The notes: generated from the letters alone by a model not told the origin. Positions 36,244 to 45,594 are shown, counted from the stretch's first letter. The stretch: DNA of 64,000 nucleotides from Syntrophus buswellii (GCF_046097065.1 NZ_CP175563.1:186001-250000), one strand, 5' to 3'. Translations and numbers: made by a program.

Positions 36244-37051
36244 CCTGCTCTCCGGTTGCTGCCGGGCCGCTTTCCGAAACCTCCCTGCTTTCCTCGACAG
36301 GCACCTTCTTCCTGCCGGCGCGGGGTTTGCGTACGGCAAAGCGGGCGACCAGGATGCTGATCTCGTAGAGAACCAGCAGAGGGCCGGCCATTAGCAGCTG
36401 GCTGATGAGATCCGGTGACGGTGTGAGCACTGCGGCGGCGATAAAGATCAGCAGGATGGCATATCGCCGCTGAGTAGAGAGCATCCGGGCATTGACGACA
36501 CCGATTTTGGCCAGAAAAAAGACGAAGACCGGCAATTCGAAACAGAGCCCGAAGGCCAATAACAATTTCAGAGCAAGTCCGAGATATTCCCGCATGGTGA
36601 CCATGGGTTTCAGGAATTCGGAGGAAAAAGAGATGAAGAACTTGAAGGCCGGCGGCAAGGCGACGAAATATCCGAAAAGCACTCCCGCGGAGAACAGGAG
36701 GGTGGAAAGAAAAACGAAAGGAAAAACGTATTTCTTTTCCTGTGGATAGAGACCGGGAGAGATGAATTTCCAGATTTCCAACAGGATGTAAGGGCTTGTC
36801 AGAATCAGTGCAGCGAAGAAGGAGACCTTCATATACGTGAAGAAGGCTTCCGGCAGAGACGTGAAGACCATGAAGCTGTTTTTGGGCATGACCTCGATCA
36901 GAGGGAGGGTCACGATCCGGAAAAGCTCTTCCTTGAAGGTGTAACAGAGGGTAAATCCGATTGCCAGAGCGATGAGGACGTGGACAAAGCGTTTGCGCAG
37001 CTCTTCCAGATGGGCCGTTAACGGTAGTTTTTCATCAGCGGATAAGGTCAT
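36236..37051 (-). CDS. tatC: Sec-independent protein translocase TatC
   Basis: 271 residues with six predicted membrane helices. The N-terminus (LTAHLEELRKRFVHVLIALA) and FYTYMK-like periplasmic loop (EAFFTYMKVSFFAA) are diagnostic of TatC, and the family residues FELPVFVFFLAKIGVV and LTPSPDLISQLLMAGPL follow. It recognises twin-arginine signal peptides and forms the translocase core with TatA/B. The last 35 residues are a charged extension. It is transcribed ahead of PBP1A; TatA/B lies 277 bp upstream on the same strand. Confidence 0.95.
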   Translation of the reverse strand: MTLSADEKLPLTAHLEELRKRFVHVLIALAIGFTLCYTFKEELFRIVTLPLIEVMPKNSFMVFTSLPEAFFTYMKVSFFAALILTSPYILLEIWKFISPGLYPQEKKYVFPFVFLSTLLFSAGVLFGYFVALPPAFKFFISFSSEFLKPMVTMREYLGLALKLLLAFGLCFELPVFVFFLAKIGVVNARMLSTQRRYAILLIFIAAAVLTPSPDLISQLLMAGPLLVLYEISILVARFAVRKPRAGRKKVPVEESREVSESGPAATGEQDE

Positions 37052-37327
37052 AAGTTTTCAGGTGTGATTTTTCAATAGATGTTGAAAGAACTGCTTCTCA
37101 TATCCTCAAGACTTTGGTCGTTTCGGTTCTTCCCGTTCCATATCCGGAGCCTGCCTTCCCGCATGAGCGTCTGCCTGCGGCACCTCGGCGTACATCTTCC
37201 GCCGGGATTGTGCCTTCCCGCGCCGTCCGGATGTTCTCCTTTTCTGTATATGAATTGATGGGCTTCACGGCAGGGAAAGAGGTGGGCGGAGCGGAGCCGG
37301 TCTGGGGTTCATTCCGGGATGCTGGAG

Positions 37328-37588
37328 TCAACCATTGGAGGCTGTTCCCTCAAGCTTTTTCTCCTCGGCGGCTTTGTCTTCACCCTTTTCTCCTTCTTTT
37401 TGCGGAGACTGCGGCTCATCGTCCTGAAGAGTGCCTTTGAGGCTGTCGGTTACACCCTCGGCGGTTTTTCGGAATTCAGCCAGCCCTTTACCCAGAGACT
37501 TGGCCACATCAGGCAGCCGCTTCGGACCGACAACGAGCAGCGCCACGGCGGCAATCAATAAAAGTTCCTGCATGCCGATGTTAAACAT
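37328..37588 (-). CDS. tatA: Twin-arginine translocase TatA/TatB-family subunit
   Basis: 86 residues from the ATG at 37588. A short N-terminal membrane helix (MQELLLIAAVALLVVG) is followed by the hinge GPKRLPD and an amphipathic helix (VAKSLGKGLAEFRKTAEG), then a charged Glu/Lys tail. That is the TatA/B plan; the FNIG start resembles TatB, while the overall size fits TatA, and the sequence alone does not decide. It works with the TatC encoded downstream. The 277-bp spacing to tatC has only a weak TTG-start frame (37098-37331) that I do not annotate. Confidence 0.9.
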   Translation of the reverse strand: MFNIGMQELLLIAAVALLVVGPKRLPDVAKSLGKGLAEFRKTAEGVTDSLKGTLQDDEPQSPQKEGEKGEDKAAEEKKLEGTASNG

Positions 37589-38088
37589 GAACGGATCCAC
37601 TCCAATAAATTTCAATTGGTTATACATAGGGAAACAGAGGATTGTCAAATCATTTATCAGATCCGGAAGCCCAGCAACCGGAGCACTCCGGCGGTCAAAG
37701 ACGGAAAGTCCGCAAGATTCATAACCCATGGAAAGGAGGGATCAATCTGATGGAGAGAATCGGGAGCGTCGCCCGTCTTCCCGGCTAAGCGGGTAGGTGT
37801 CACCCCGATCAAGGCTTCCGGAAGAAGAAGGCCTTGAAAAGGCGCACGACCATACAGGGTGGGCCGCCTGCGGACATCGGGCATTCCCCTGAGTTCGAAG
37901 GCGGGGTGAAGCATTGCCGGTTTCCGGTATCCCTTCTCTTTTTTTCCTTATCCTCGGCAAAGATTACAATGCTTAGTTCTAAGGCTAATTTCCGTGAAAA
38001 AATACAGTGTTGCAGGTATGGATTTTTGACTGGACTTTATGGTTATACCGTCCTCAGCACTACATTTCAAATCTGCGAGGAAAAAATC
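37589..38088. other. 500-bp intergenic region between divergent tatA and the C39-like gene
   Basis: No credible gene. GC falls toward 37940-38080, where promoters for the + strand secreted protein are likely, but no clear -35/-10 pair with standard spacing was found. Confidence 0.4.
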
Positions 38089-39036
38089 ATGAGAAGATGG
38101 CGTTTAAAATTACTGACGGCAGTTTCGGTTTCGGTCCTGGCCGTCCTTTCGCTGTTATCCACAGGTTTTGCCGGCACCTTGAGCTCGCCTTTGCTGGCCC
38201 GGGCGGAACAGGGCGGTACGATCCTCTCAGGCGCCCCTACCTACGATTGGTGGTATGGGTGTTCGCCCACCTCCGCGGGCATGATGGTCGGGTATTACGA
38301 CAGAAAGGGATACGGCGGACTCAGCTACAGCAACCTGGTAAGGGGCGGCGTGGCGGAATCAACCACATTCGGCATCAGCGCCTGGAGCGCCCTGGCGCAA
38401 TCCGCCATTGCAAGCTCCGGCCATGTGAGCCATTACTATGTATCGGGCTACGACGCTTCGGGAGATGATCTCGCGGGCCGGACCGTTGCCGAGTATGACA
38501 GCCTCGCGGACTTCATGGGCACGAGCCAGGATTCCTATGGAAACAGAAACGGAATGACGACGTTTTTCTATTACACCGATGGAAGCGCTTTTACCGCGAA
38601 GGACTCCCTTGACTACGGCATCCAGGATAAGGACGGCGCCTACGGCATCTGGGAATACCTCAATTATGCGGGATATGCTGTACCCCTTTCCAGCGTTTAT
38701 ACTCAGCATATTTTCGGAGAGGACTACGCGAACGGATTTACCTTCGCCGACTATAAAGCGGAGATCGATGCGGGACGCGTCGTCATGATCCAGGTGACGG
38801 GGCACTCGATGTTCGGTTACGGTTATGGAGACAACGATACCGTTTACTTCTACAACACCTGGGACGATCAGGAGCACACCATGACCTGGGGAGGAACATA
38901 CTCTGAAATGGATCAGTGGGGGGTCGTCTGCTTTACCCCGGAGGGCGGAAGCGCCGTACCTCTGCCTCCGTCGATCCTGCTTTTCGGCTTTGGTTTTGCA
39001 GGTATTGGATGGTGCGGGAGATTCCGCAGAAAATAG
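38089..39036 (+). CDS. Secreted C39-like cysteine-peptidase-fold protein with C-terminal sorting signal
   Basis: 315 residues. An N-terminal signal peptide (KLLTAVSVSVLAVLSLLSTG) is followed by a papain-like fold with WWYGCSPTSAGMMVGYYD, where Cys near 57 is the likely nucleophile, and TGHSMFGYG near 237, likely the catalytic His, then FYNTWDD. The C-terminus is VPLPPSILLFGFGFAG followed by GWCGRFRRK: a Pro-Leu-Pro motif, a membrane helix and a basic tail, the layout of PEP-CTERM/VPLPA-type exosortase sorting signals. It is expected to be exported and released or anchored by an exosortase encoded elsewhere. GCGAGG lies upstream of the ATG. It could be a peptidase or a non-catalytic relative. 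Confidence 0.75.
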   Translation: MRRWRLKLLTAVSVSVLAVLSLLSTGFAGTLSSPLLARAEQGGTILSGAPTYDWWYGCSPTSAGMMVGYYDRKGYGGLSYSNLVRGGVAESTTFGISAWSALAQSAIASSGHVSHYYVSGYDASGDDLAGRTVAEYDSLADFMGTSQDSYGNRNGMTTFFYYTDGSAFTAKDSLDYGIQDKDGAYGIWEYLNYAGYAVPLSSVYTQHIFGEDYANGFTFADYKAEIDAGRVVMIQVTGHSMFGYGYGDNDTVYFYNTWDDQEHTMTWGGTYSEMDQWGVVCFTPEGGSAVPLPPSILLFGFGFAGIGWCGRFRRK

Positions 39037-39057
39037 CGTCCTCCTTCTGAAGATCGA

Positions 39058-39104
39058 AAAGCCCGCCGTCTCTCCCTCTGGAAGCGAAGGCGGGCTTTTT
39101 TATT
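39058..39104 (+). terminator. Rho-independent terminator
   Basis: AAAGCCCGCC and GGCGGGCTTT form a 10-bp stem with a 21-nt loop, followed by TTTTATTT. It ends the transcript of the C39-like gene 22 bp upstream. Confidence 0.8.
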
Positions 39105-39407
39105 TGACCGCCGGATTAAGACGTTCTCCTTTCTCGCTGTGCAATCGGTTTCCCACCGCAGCTGTCGGTGCCTGTCCCCTCGCTTCCATCCGGTCGCCTT
39201 CCGATTTACTGCGATCTGAAATGGCCACGACGGGAATAAAAGGTTTCGGCAAAGGATGCTGTCGCCGGACAAAGGCCGGGGCGGGTTGGCGTTTCGGGAA
39301 ATATTTTGCCTTTATCCGGCAGTTGTGATAGGTGACGATTCCGTATTAAAATCGACGCCGTGTAGAAGAGAGCGGAGATTTTTGAAGTCAATCTGAGGTG
39401 AACCGCA
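39105..39407. other. Intergenic region before gatCAB
   Basis: About 300 bp without a credible gene. The last 100 bp before gatC are AT-richer and may hold its promoter (TTGTGA near 39323 with an AT-rich block 15-17 bp on), but the match is weak. Confidence 0.35.
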
Positions 39408-39695
39408 TTGAAAATCACAAGGGAAGAAGTGGCCTACGTCGCCCATCTGGCACGGCTGGAATTTTCGGAAGCCGAAGAGGAATTGTTCACCGGTCAGTTA
39501 AACGATATTCTGCTTTACATGGATAAGCTCAATGAAGTCGATACGGCCGGGGTGGAGCCCCTGAGCCATGCCATCTCCCTGAGCAACGCCTTTCGGGAAG
39601 ACAGGGTGCAGGAGTCCCTTTCCCAGGATCTTTCCCTGGCCAATGCACCGGATCCCCGGGGTGAATTTTTCCGGGTGCCCAAGGTGATCGAGTAA
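39408..39695 (+). CDS. gatC: Glu/Asp-tRNA amidotransferase subunit C
   Basis: 95 residues, normal for GatC. VAYVAHLARLEFSEAE at the start, DKLNEVDTAGVEPLSH in the middle and the closing GEFFRVPKVIE are characteristic. The start is a TTG with GAGGTG 7 bp upstream. GatC stabilises GatA and joins the GatCAB complex that converts Glu-tRNA(Gln) or Asp-tRNA(Asn) to the amidated form. gatA follows 90 bp downstream and gatB after it, so the whole complex is encoded in order C-A-B. Confidence 0.95.
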   Translation: MKITREEVAYVAHLARLEFSEAEEELFTGQLNDILLYMDKLNEVDTAGVEPLSHAISLSNAFREDRVQESLSQDLSLANAPDPRGEFFRVPKVIE

Positions 39696-39785
39696 ACGCA
39701 TTCGGGCGGATACCGGGACGGAAGAAAGGGTGCCGAAAGGTTGTCCAACGCCCCGGATCATGTTCTGTCCTGCAAAAAGGAGCCT

Positions 39786-41243
39786 ATGGAACTTTACGCA
39801 TCAACCATTCATGAATTACAGGATAAAATCCGGAACGGGGACGTAACGTCCACCGACATTGTCCAGTCCGTCTTCAGCCGCATCGATGCCGTGGAGGAGA
39901 AGGTCCATGCCTACATAACCCTGATGCGACAACCGGCCCTGGAAGAGGCGAATATCGCCGACCAGCGGATCCGGGCCGGTGAGATCAAGGCGTTGACCGG
40001 AATCCCCATTGCCCTGAAGGACATTTACTGCACCCAAGGGGTCCGAACGACCTGCGGCTCCCGCATCCTTGAACATTTCGTTCCCCCTTACGATGCAACG
40101 GTGGTCGTCAAACTGCGCGAGGCGGGGGCCATCTTCACGGGGAAAACGAACATGGATGAATTCGCCATGGGTTCGTCAACGGAGACCTCCTATTACGGCG
40201 TCACCCGGAATCCCTGGGATCTGGAGCGGATACCGGGCGGTTCCAGCGGCGGCTCCGCAGCCGCGGTCGCTGCCGATGAATGCATCGCGGCCCTTGGATC
40301 GGATACGGGCGGCTCCATCCGTCAGCCTGCGGCCCTGTGCGGCGTTGTCGGGATGAAGCCCACTTACGGCCGGGTTTCCCGCTTTGGCCTCGTCGCCTTC
40401 GCCTCCTCCCTCGATCAGATCGGACCCTTCACGAAGGATGTGGAGGACTGCGCCATCCTGATGAACGTCATTGCCGGCCATGACCCAAGGGAATCCACTT
40501 CGGTCCCGGTGGATGTTCCCGATTACCGAGATTATCTCAACCGCGGCGTAGACGGCTGGACGGTGGGAATTCCAAGAGAATACTTTGTCGGGGGAATTGA
40601 CCCCGAAGTGCGGGCGGCCGTTGAGCAGGCCATCAAGACCGTGGAGGGACTGGGGGCGAAATGCCGGGAAATCTCCCTCCCCCACACGGATTACTGCGTG
40701 GCGGTATATTACATCATAGCGCCGGCAGAGGCCAGCTCCAACCTGGCCCGTTATGACGGCGTCAAATATGGATTCCGGGCAGCCGAATGCCGGGACCTTC
40801 TCGACATGTACAAGAAGACGCGGTCGGCGGGCTTCGGTGCGGAGGTGAAGCGGCGCATCATGCTCGGAACGTACGCCCTTTCTTCAGGGTATTATGACGC
40901 CTATTACAAAAAGGCGTCCCAGGTGCGGGGGCTGATCAAGAGGGATTTTGATGAGGCCCTGAAGGATTGCGATGTGATCCTCACCCCCACCACCACGACA
41001 CCCGCCTTTAAAGTCGGGGAGAAGATGGACGATCCGATCGGGATGTATCTGTCCGACATCTTTACCATTTCTGCAAATCTTGCCGGCATTCCGGGAATTT
41101 CTCTCCCCTGCGGCTATTCGCACAAGGGGCTGCCCATCGGCATGCAGTTCGTGGCGGGGCATTTTGAGGAGGGTAAGCTCCTTCAGATATCTTCAGCCTA
41201 TGAAAGGCATGCCCAAATCGAAAAGAGGAGGCCGAACCTCTAA
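39786..41243 (+). CDS. gatA: Glu/Asp-tRNA amidotransferase subunit A (amidase)
   Basis: 485 residues. The amidase-signature triad is visible: Lys in IALKDIYCT near 77, the cis-Ser in GSDTGGSIRQPA near 176 and the Gly/Ser-rich GGSSGGSAAAV near 150. It releases ammonia from glutamine for GatB. The ATG at 39786 has AAAAGGAG just upstream and gives the family-standard N-terminus (LYASTIHELQDKI). The stop overlaps the gatB ATG by one base. Confidence 0.96.
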   Translation: MELYASTIHELQDKIRNGDVTSTDIVQSVFSRIDAVEEKVHAYITLMRQPALEEANIADQRIRAGEIKALTGIPIALKDIYCTQGVRTTCGSRILEHFVPPYDATVVVKLREAGAIFTGKTNMDEFAMGSSTETSYYGVTRNPWDLERIPGGSSGGSAAAVAADECIAALGSDTGGSIRQPAALCGVVGMKPTYGRVSRFGLVAFASSLDQIGPFTKDVEDCAILMNVIAGHDPRESTSVPVDVPDYRDYLNRGVDGWTVGIPREYFVGGIDPEVRAAVEQAIKTVEGLGAKCREISLPHTDYCVAVYYIIAPAEASSNLARYDGVKYGFRAAECRDLLDMYKKTRSAGFGAEVKRRIMLGTYALSSGYYDAYYKKASQVRGLIKRDFDEALKDCDVILTPTTTTPAFKVGEKMDDPIGMYLSDIFTISANLAGIPGISLPCGYSHKGLPIGMQFVAGHFEEGKLLQISSAYERHAQIEKRRPNL

Positions 41244-42673
41244 TGGAATACGAACCTGTAATCGGGCTGGAAGTCCATGCCCAACTGCTGACGGAATCCA
41301 AGATTTTCTGCGGCTGCTCCACGCAGTTCGGTGCGGCGCCCAATCGTCACACCTGCCCGGTCTGCCTGGGCATGCCCGGCGTGCTGCCCGTTTTGAACAG
41401 GAAAGTGGTTGAATTCGGGATTAAGATGGCCCTGGCCACCTCCTGCCGGATCAACGAGGAATGCAGCTTTGCCCGGAAGAATTACTTCTACCCCGACCTT
41501 CCAAAGGGGTACCAGATCTCCCAGTACGCCTTTCCCCTGGCGGAATTCGGCCATGTGGACATCGAAGTGGAGGGCGGGAAGAAGCGGATCGGTCTGACAC
41601 GCATCCACATGGAGGAGGATGCCGGCAAGCTGATCCATGACGCCCATAATCCATGGAGCTACGTGGATCTCAACCGGACCGGGGTGCCTCTGATCGAGAT
41701 CGTCAGCGAACCGGACATGCGAAGCGCAGAGGAGGCTGCGGCCTATCTTCGCCGGCTCCATGAGATCCTCGTGTATCTCGAAATCTGCGACGGGAACATG
41801 GAGGAGGGCAGCTTCCGCTGCGACGCCAACGTTTCTCTCCGGCCCAAGGGTATCAGCGAGTTCGGAATCCGGACGGAACTGAAAAACATGAACTCCTTCC
41901 GCAATGTCCAGCGCGCCCTGGAATATGAAATCAAGAGACAGCAGTATATCCTGGAAGGAGGCGGAACGGTGGTTCAGGAAACGCGCCTCTGGGACGACAG
42001 CCAGGGGGTGACCCACTCCATGCGCAGCAAGGAAGAAGCCCATGATTACCGCTATTTCCCGGATCCGGACCTGGTGCCGATCCGGATCTACGCGGAATGG
42101 GTGGAAACCGTTTTCAAGGAGCAGCCTGAATTGCCCCTGGAGAAGCGCGAGCGTTTCGTGCGCGAATACGGCATCCCTCCCTATGATGCCGGCGTGCTGT
42201 CTTCGAGCCGTCGACTGGCGGATTATTATGAAGAGACCGCCCGGCACTCCGGAAACCCGAAAGCGGCCAGCAACTGGGTCATGGGAGATCTGCTGCGCTT
42301 CCTCAATGAGGAAAAGCGGGACATCCGGGATTGCCCCATCTCCTCCACCGCCCTGGCCGAGATGATCCGGATGATCGATCAGGGGACCATCAGCGGCAAG
42401 ATGGCCAAGGAGATCATCGAGGTCATGTATCAGACGGGAAAAACGGCCCCGGCGATTGTGGAAGAGAAGGGGATGGTCCAGATCACGGACGAATCCTCGC
42501 TTGCCGCGGTGATTGCGGGGATCCTGGAGGCCAATCCGGGCCAGCTGGCCCAGTACCGTTCCGGGAAGGACAAGCTTTTCGGCTATTTTGTCGGTCAGGT
42601 CATGAAGGCGACCCAGGGAAAGGCCAATCCCCAGGTCATCAACGACCTCCTGAAAAAGATGCTGGCGGGATGA
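41243..42673 (+). CDS. gatB: Glu/Asp-tRNA amidotransferase subunit B
   Basis: 476 residues. It starts YEPVIGLEVHAQLLTESK with the zinc-binding cysteines in FCGCST and HTCPVCLGMPG. LNRTGVPLIEIVSEPD near 140 is the kinase-like phosphorylation and amide-transfer site region, and the C-terminal YqeY/tail domain (GYFVGQVMKATQGKANP) is complete. It binds the misacylated tRNA and activates its side chain. Translationally coupled to gatA. Confidence 0.96.
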   Translation: MEYEPVIGLEVHAQLLTESKIFCGCSTQFGAAPNRHTCPVCLGMPGVLPVLNRKVVEFGIKMALATSCRINEECSFARKNYFYPDLPKGYQISQYAFPLAEFGHVDIEVEGGKKRIGLTRIHMEEDAGKLIHDAHNPWSYVDLNRTGVPLIEIVSEPDMRSAEEAAAYLRRLHEILVYLEICDGNMEEGSFRCDANVSLRPKGISEFGIRTELKNMNSFRNVQRALEYEIKRQQYILEGGGTVVQETRLWDDSQGVTHSMRSKEEAHDYRYFPDPDLVPIRIYAEWVETVFKEQPELPLEKRERFVREYGIPPYDAGVLSSSRRLADYYEETARHSGNPKAASNWVMGDLLRFLNEEKRDIRDCPISSTALAEMIRMIDQGTISGKMAKEIIEVMYQTGKTAPAIVEEKGMVQITDESSLAAVIAGILEANPGQLAQYRSGKDKLFGYFVGQVMKATQGKANPQVINDLLKKMLAG

Positions 42674-42710
42674 CGAGGCGCGAAATTCCGGAAAGCTCAG
42701 GGAAAACGTC

Positions 42711-43766
42711 ATGATCCCAACTCTTTCCTGGAGAAACAATTCCGTTGTTCTCCTGGATCAGCAGGCTCTCCCCGTGGAGGAGCGCGTTCTGGTCTGCACC
42801 CGCTATCAGGAGGTGCTGACGGCCATTAAGGATTTGACGGTTCGTGGCGCTCCGGCGATCGGGGTGGCGGCGGCGATGGGCATCGCCCTGGGGTCCCTTT
42901 CCCTTCCAGCCGATTCCCCCGAGGGCTTCCGGAAGGGGTTTGACGCCCTGTGCGATCAATTTGCTGCGGCAAGGCCGACGGCGAAAAATCTGTTCTGGGC
43001 CATTGAGCGGATGAAGGGATGCTTTGCCGGAGCCATGGCTGATGCAATGACGGGAGAAACGGAAAAAGTCCGGCAGGCACTGGTTGACGAGGCTCTGAGA
43101 ATGGCCGAGGAGGATGTGGCCATCAACAGGCGGATCGGGCGGAACGGGCAGATCCTGATCCCCGACGGTGCCCGGATTTTGACTCATTGCAATGCCGGGG
43201 CCCTGGCCACGGCCGGTTACGGGACGGCGCTGGGCGTGATCCGGGCGGCCCGCGATGCAGGGAAAACCATTCAGGTCTTTGCCGATGAAACGCGGCCCGT
43301 TCTGCAGGGGGCCCGCTTGACTGCCTGGGAGCTGCAGCAGGAAAACATCCCGGTCACGCTGATCACCGACAACATGGCAGGATTCCTCATGAAGCAGGGA
43401 CTTGTGGACTGCGTTCTGGTGGGGGCTGACCGGATTGCCGCCAACGGGGATACCGCCAACAAAATAGGGACGTATTCCCTGGCGGTTCTGGCCGATGCCC
43501 ACAGTATTCCCTTTTACGTCGCCGCCCCCCTGTCCACGATCGATCGGCAGCTTTCCAGCGGGGCCGATATTCCCATAGAGGAGCGGCCTGACGAGGAAGT
43601 GCTGGCCATCCGGGGGGTCCGCATAGCCCCCGTCGGTGTTGGCGTGTACAACCCGGCCTTCGACGTCACCCCGGGCGGCTACATTGAAGCCATTATTTCC
43701 GAAGCCGGGGTAGCCCGGTTTCCCTATGAGTCCTCCCTGGAGAAACTCTTCCTCGAACCATCATGA
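42711..43766 (+). CDS. mtnA: Methylthioribose-1-phosphate isomerase
   Basis: 351 residues. RGAPAIGVAAAMGIALG near 46, the catalytic-Cys region LTHCNAGALATAGYGTAL near 157, DETRPVLQGARLTAWEL near 190 and VGADRIAANGDTANKIGT with the catalytic Asp near 240 identify the aIF2B-like isomerase MtnA. It converts 5-methylthioribose 1-phosphate to the ribulose form in methionine salvage or the MTA/deoxyadenosine shunts. No other salvage gene is adjacent. The stop overlaps the HAD phosphatase start by 4 bp. Confidence 0.93.
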   Translation: MIPTLSWRNNSVVLLDQQALPVEERVLVCTRYQEVLTAIKDLTVRGAPAIGVAAAMGIALGSLSLPADSPEGFRKGFDALCDQFAAARPTAKNLFWAIERMKGCFAGAMADAMTGETEKVRQALVDEALRMAEEDVAINRRIGRNGQILIPDGARILTHCNAGALATAGYGTALGVIRAARDAGKTIQVFADETRPVLQGARLTAWELQQENIPVTLITDNMAGFLMKQGLVDCVLVGADRIAANGDTANKIGTYSLAVLADAHSIPFYVAAPLSTIDRQLSSGADIPIEERPDEEVLAIRGVRIAPVGVGVYNPAFDVTPGGYIEAIISEAGVARFPYESSLEKLFLEPS

Positions 43767-44419
43767 AAGATCCCGTTCAGAAACTGCTCCTCTTTGATTT
43801 TGACGGCGTTCTCGTTGATTCTCTGGACGTCTACGAGGCGGTTGTCCACCAATGCCTCGATGCGATCGGAAGGCCGATTGTTTCAACGCGAGCGGACTAT
43901 CTGGCCCTTTACCAGGACAACTTCTACGAGGAGCTTGCCCGCCGGGGCATCGATCTATCCGCCTTTCTGGCCGAACTGGCCAGGATCCGTCCGCACATCG
44001 ACACATCCCTTATCAAGCCCCTCCCGGCAGTGACATCGATTCTCCCGGCTCTGGCCGAACGGCACCGGCTGATGCTCATCTCTTCCAACAGCAGAGAGGT
44101 CATTGAGGTGCTGCTGGCCCGGATGGGCGTATCGGAATGCTTTGAAGAGGTCATGGGTGCGGATTTTCTTCTGAACAAAACGGAAAAGATCGTCCACGCG
44201 TGGAATTTGACCGGGTTCGCAAAGGAGGACGTCTATTATGTCGGGGACACCGCCGGCGATATCCGGGAAGCGCACCGGGCCGGCATCAGAAGCGTTGCGG
44301 TGACATGGGGCTGGCATGAGCGGAGCGACCTGGAAGCCGTTTCTCCCGATTTTCTCGTGGATACGCCTCAAGCTCTCGCTCGCATGTTCACGACGGAACC
44401 CCCATCGCAGGGATGTTAA
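43763..44419 (+). CDS. HAD-superfamily hydrolase, phosphoglycolate-phosphatase type
   Basis: 218 residues. HAD motif I FDFDGVLVDS near 10-19, motif II LMLISSNS near 107-114, a Lys in motif III (NKTEKIV) and the acidic motif IV VGDTAGDIREA near 163 are intact. The cap between motifs I and II is helical (subfamily IA). The ATGA overlap with mtnA means coupled translation and suggests that the substrate is a phosphorylated salvage intermediate or a damaged sugar phosphate, though a housekeeping phosphoglycolate phosphatase is equally possible. Confidence 0.85.
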   Translation: MKDPVQKLLLFDFDGVLVDSLDVYEAVVHQCLDAIGRPIVSTRADYLALYQDNFYEELARRGIDLSAFLAELARIRPHIDTSLIKPLPAVTSILPALAERHRLMLISSNSREVIEVLLARMGVSECFEEVMGADFLLNKTEKIVHAWNLTGFAKEDVYYVGDTAGDIREAHRAGIRSVAVTWGWHERSDLEAVSPDFLVDTPQALARMFTTEPPSQGC

Positions 44420-44562
44420 CGATCAGGCCTTTGTCATGGCATTGGTATTGCTTGCAGCATACCGGCGGCAGCTGTTGAGTTCCGGGGGCCGTGTTTCCGG
44501 TTTTTCTGATCGACAGGCACACCAAGCCCTTTTACATTTGCCAATGCGGGAGACCTGATTGC

Positions 44563-45438
44563 ATGGATGTCAAATTTATCAATCCCTTTCTGGACGGCGC
44601 TACAGAGGTCATCAAGACCATGGCCTTCATGGAGGCTGTTCCCGGAAAGCCCTTTTTGAAGAAGGATGACACGGCAAGGGGCGATGTATCCGGAATTATC
44701 GGCATCACGGGTGATGCCACGGGCTCCCTGGCCATCAGTTTTACCGAAGGGTGCATCTGGGGAATCGCCGGATCCATGCTGGGGGAAACGTATACGGATA
44801 CCACGCAGGAAGTGCTCGACGCCGCTGGGGAGCTTACCAACATGATTTCCGGCGTGGCTCGAACCAACATGGAGAAGATGGGGCTAAAAGTCTTTGCCGC
44901 CATCCCCTCCGTCATTTTCGGTCGGGACCATACGATCCGTCATATCTTGAACAGCCCGAGCATTGTTATCCCTTTTTCCACACAAACGGGGGAATTTGTC
45001 GTGGACGTCTGTATCCGGACCACCGAGGCCCAGGCCAGATCCAAGGAAAATTATCAGGTGATCAATCGGCGGACGGCAGAACTGATTTCTCCGCAGCCGG
45101 GAAAAAATAAGCCTGAGCCCCTTCCCTGCAGGATGGAATCGGCTGCGCAGGAGCAGGGACCGCCTGTAGAGGAAATGCAGGAGGAAAAGAGCCACCGCGA
45201 TATCCTCAAGGAAGCCTTGGATGCGATGATCGAAGCCCGCCGGGACATTCAGAAGCTGTTGTCTTCACAGCCCTTCATGCGGAGGGAAGATCGGAAGAAG
45301 CTCAATGATAAAGTCGCCCGGTACGACAAGAAGATCCGCAAAATGAAGCTGGATCTGACAGCCCTGGATGTCCTGTCCAGGCTGGCCCCGGAGGATCTGG
45401 CGAATCCCACCATCAAGAAACATTACCAGCACTACTGA
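44563..45438 (+). CDS. CheX/CheC-type chemotaxis phosphatase domain protein
   Basis: 291 residues from the ATG at 44563. Residues 1-150 match CheX: MDVKFINPFLDGATEVIKTM at the start, DVSGIIGITGDATGSLAIS, then EVLDAAGELTNMISGVART, with the Glu-x2-Asn phosphatase signature (ELTN) intact. The C-terminal 130 residues are a charged helical extension, probably coiled coil, not found in ordinary CheX (about 150-160 residues). CheX dephosphorylates CheY-P; the extension may link the domain to a partner. No chemotaxis gene is nearby. Confidence 0.8.
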   Translation: MDVKFINPFLDGATEVIKTMAFMEAVPGKPFLKKDDTARGDVSGIIGITGDATGSLAISFTEGCIWGIAGSMLGETYTDTTQEVLDAAGELTNMISGVARTNMEKMGLKVFAAIPSVIFGRDHTIRHILNSPSIVIPFSTQTGEFVVDVCIRTTEAQARSKENYQVINRRTAELISPQPGKNKPEPLPCRMESAAQEQGPPVEEMQEEKSHRDILKEALDAMIEARRDIQKLLSSQPFMRREDRKKLNDKVARYDKKIRKMKLDLTALDVLSRLAPEDLANPTIKKHYQHY

Positions 45439-45594
45439 GGCCGTCAGGCAAAAAATTTTTTTCCAACCGTCCTCACGGCTCGGGAGCATATTTCTTTCCG
45501 ATGAGTCCTGATTTGGAGAAATGTGCCCCCAGGATCCGTCATCCCATGTGCTTTGGCCGCACTGGACTTCTGGAATCGTATGGTACAACTCACG

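Noticed and set aside
41240..42739. 499-codon minus-strand frame opposite gatB
   Set aside because: gatB is complete and conserved on the plus strand; the minus frame is an antisense artefact.
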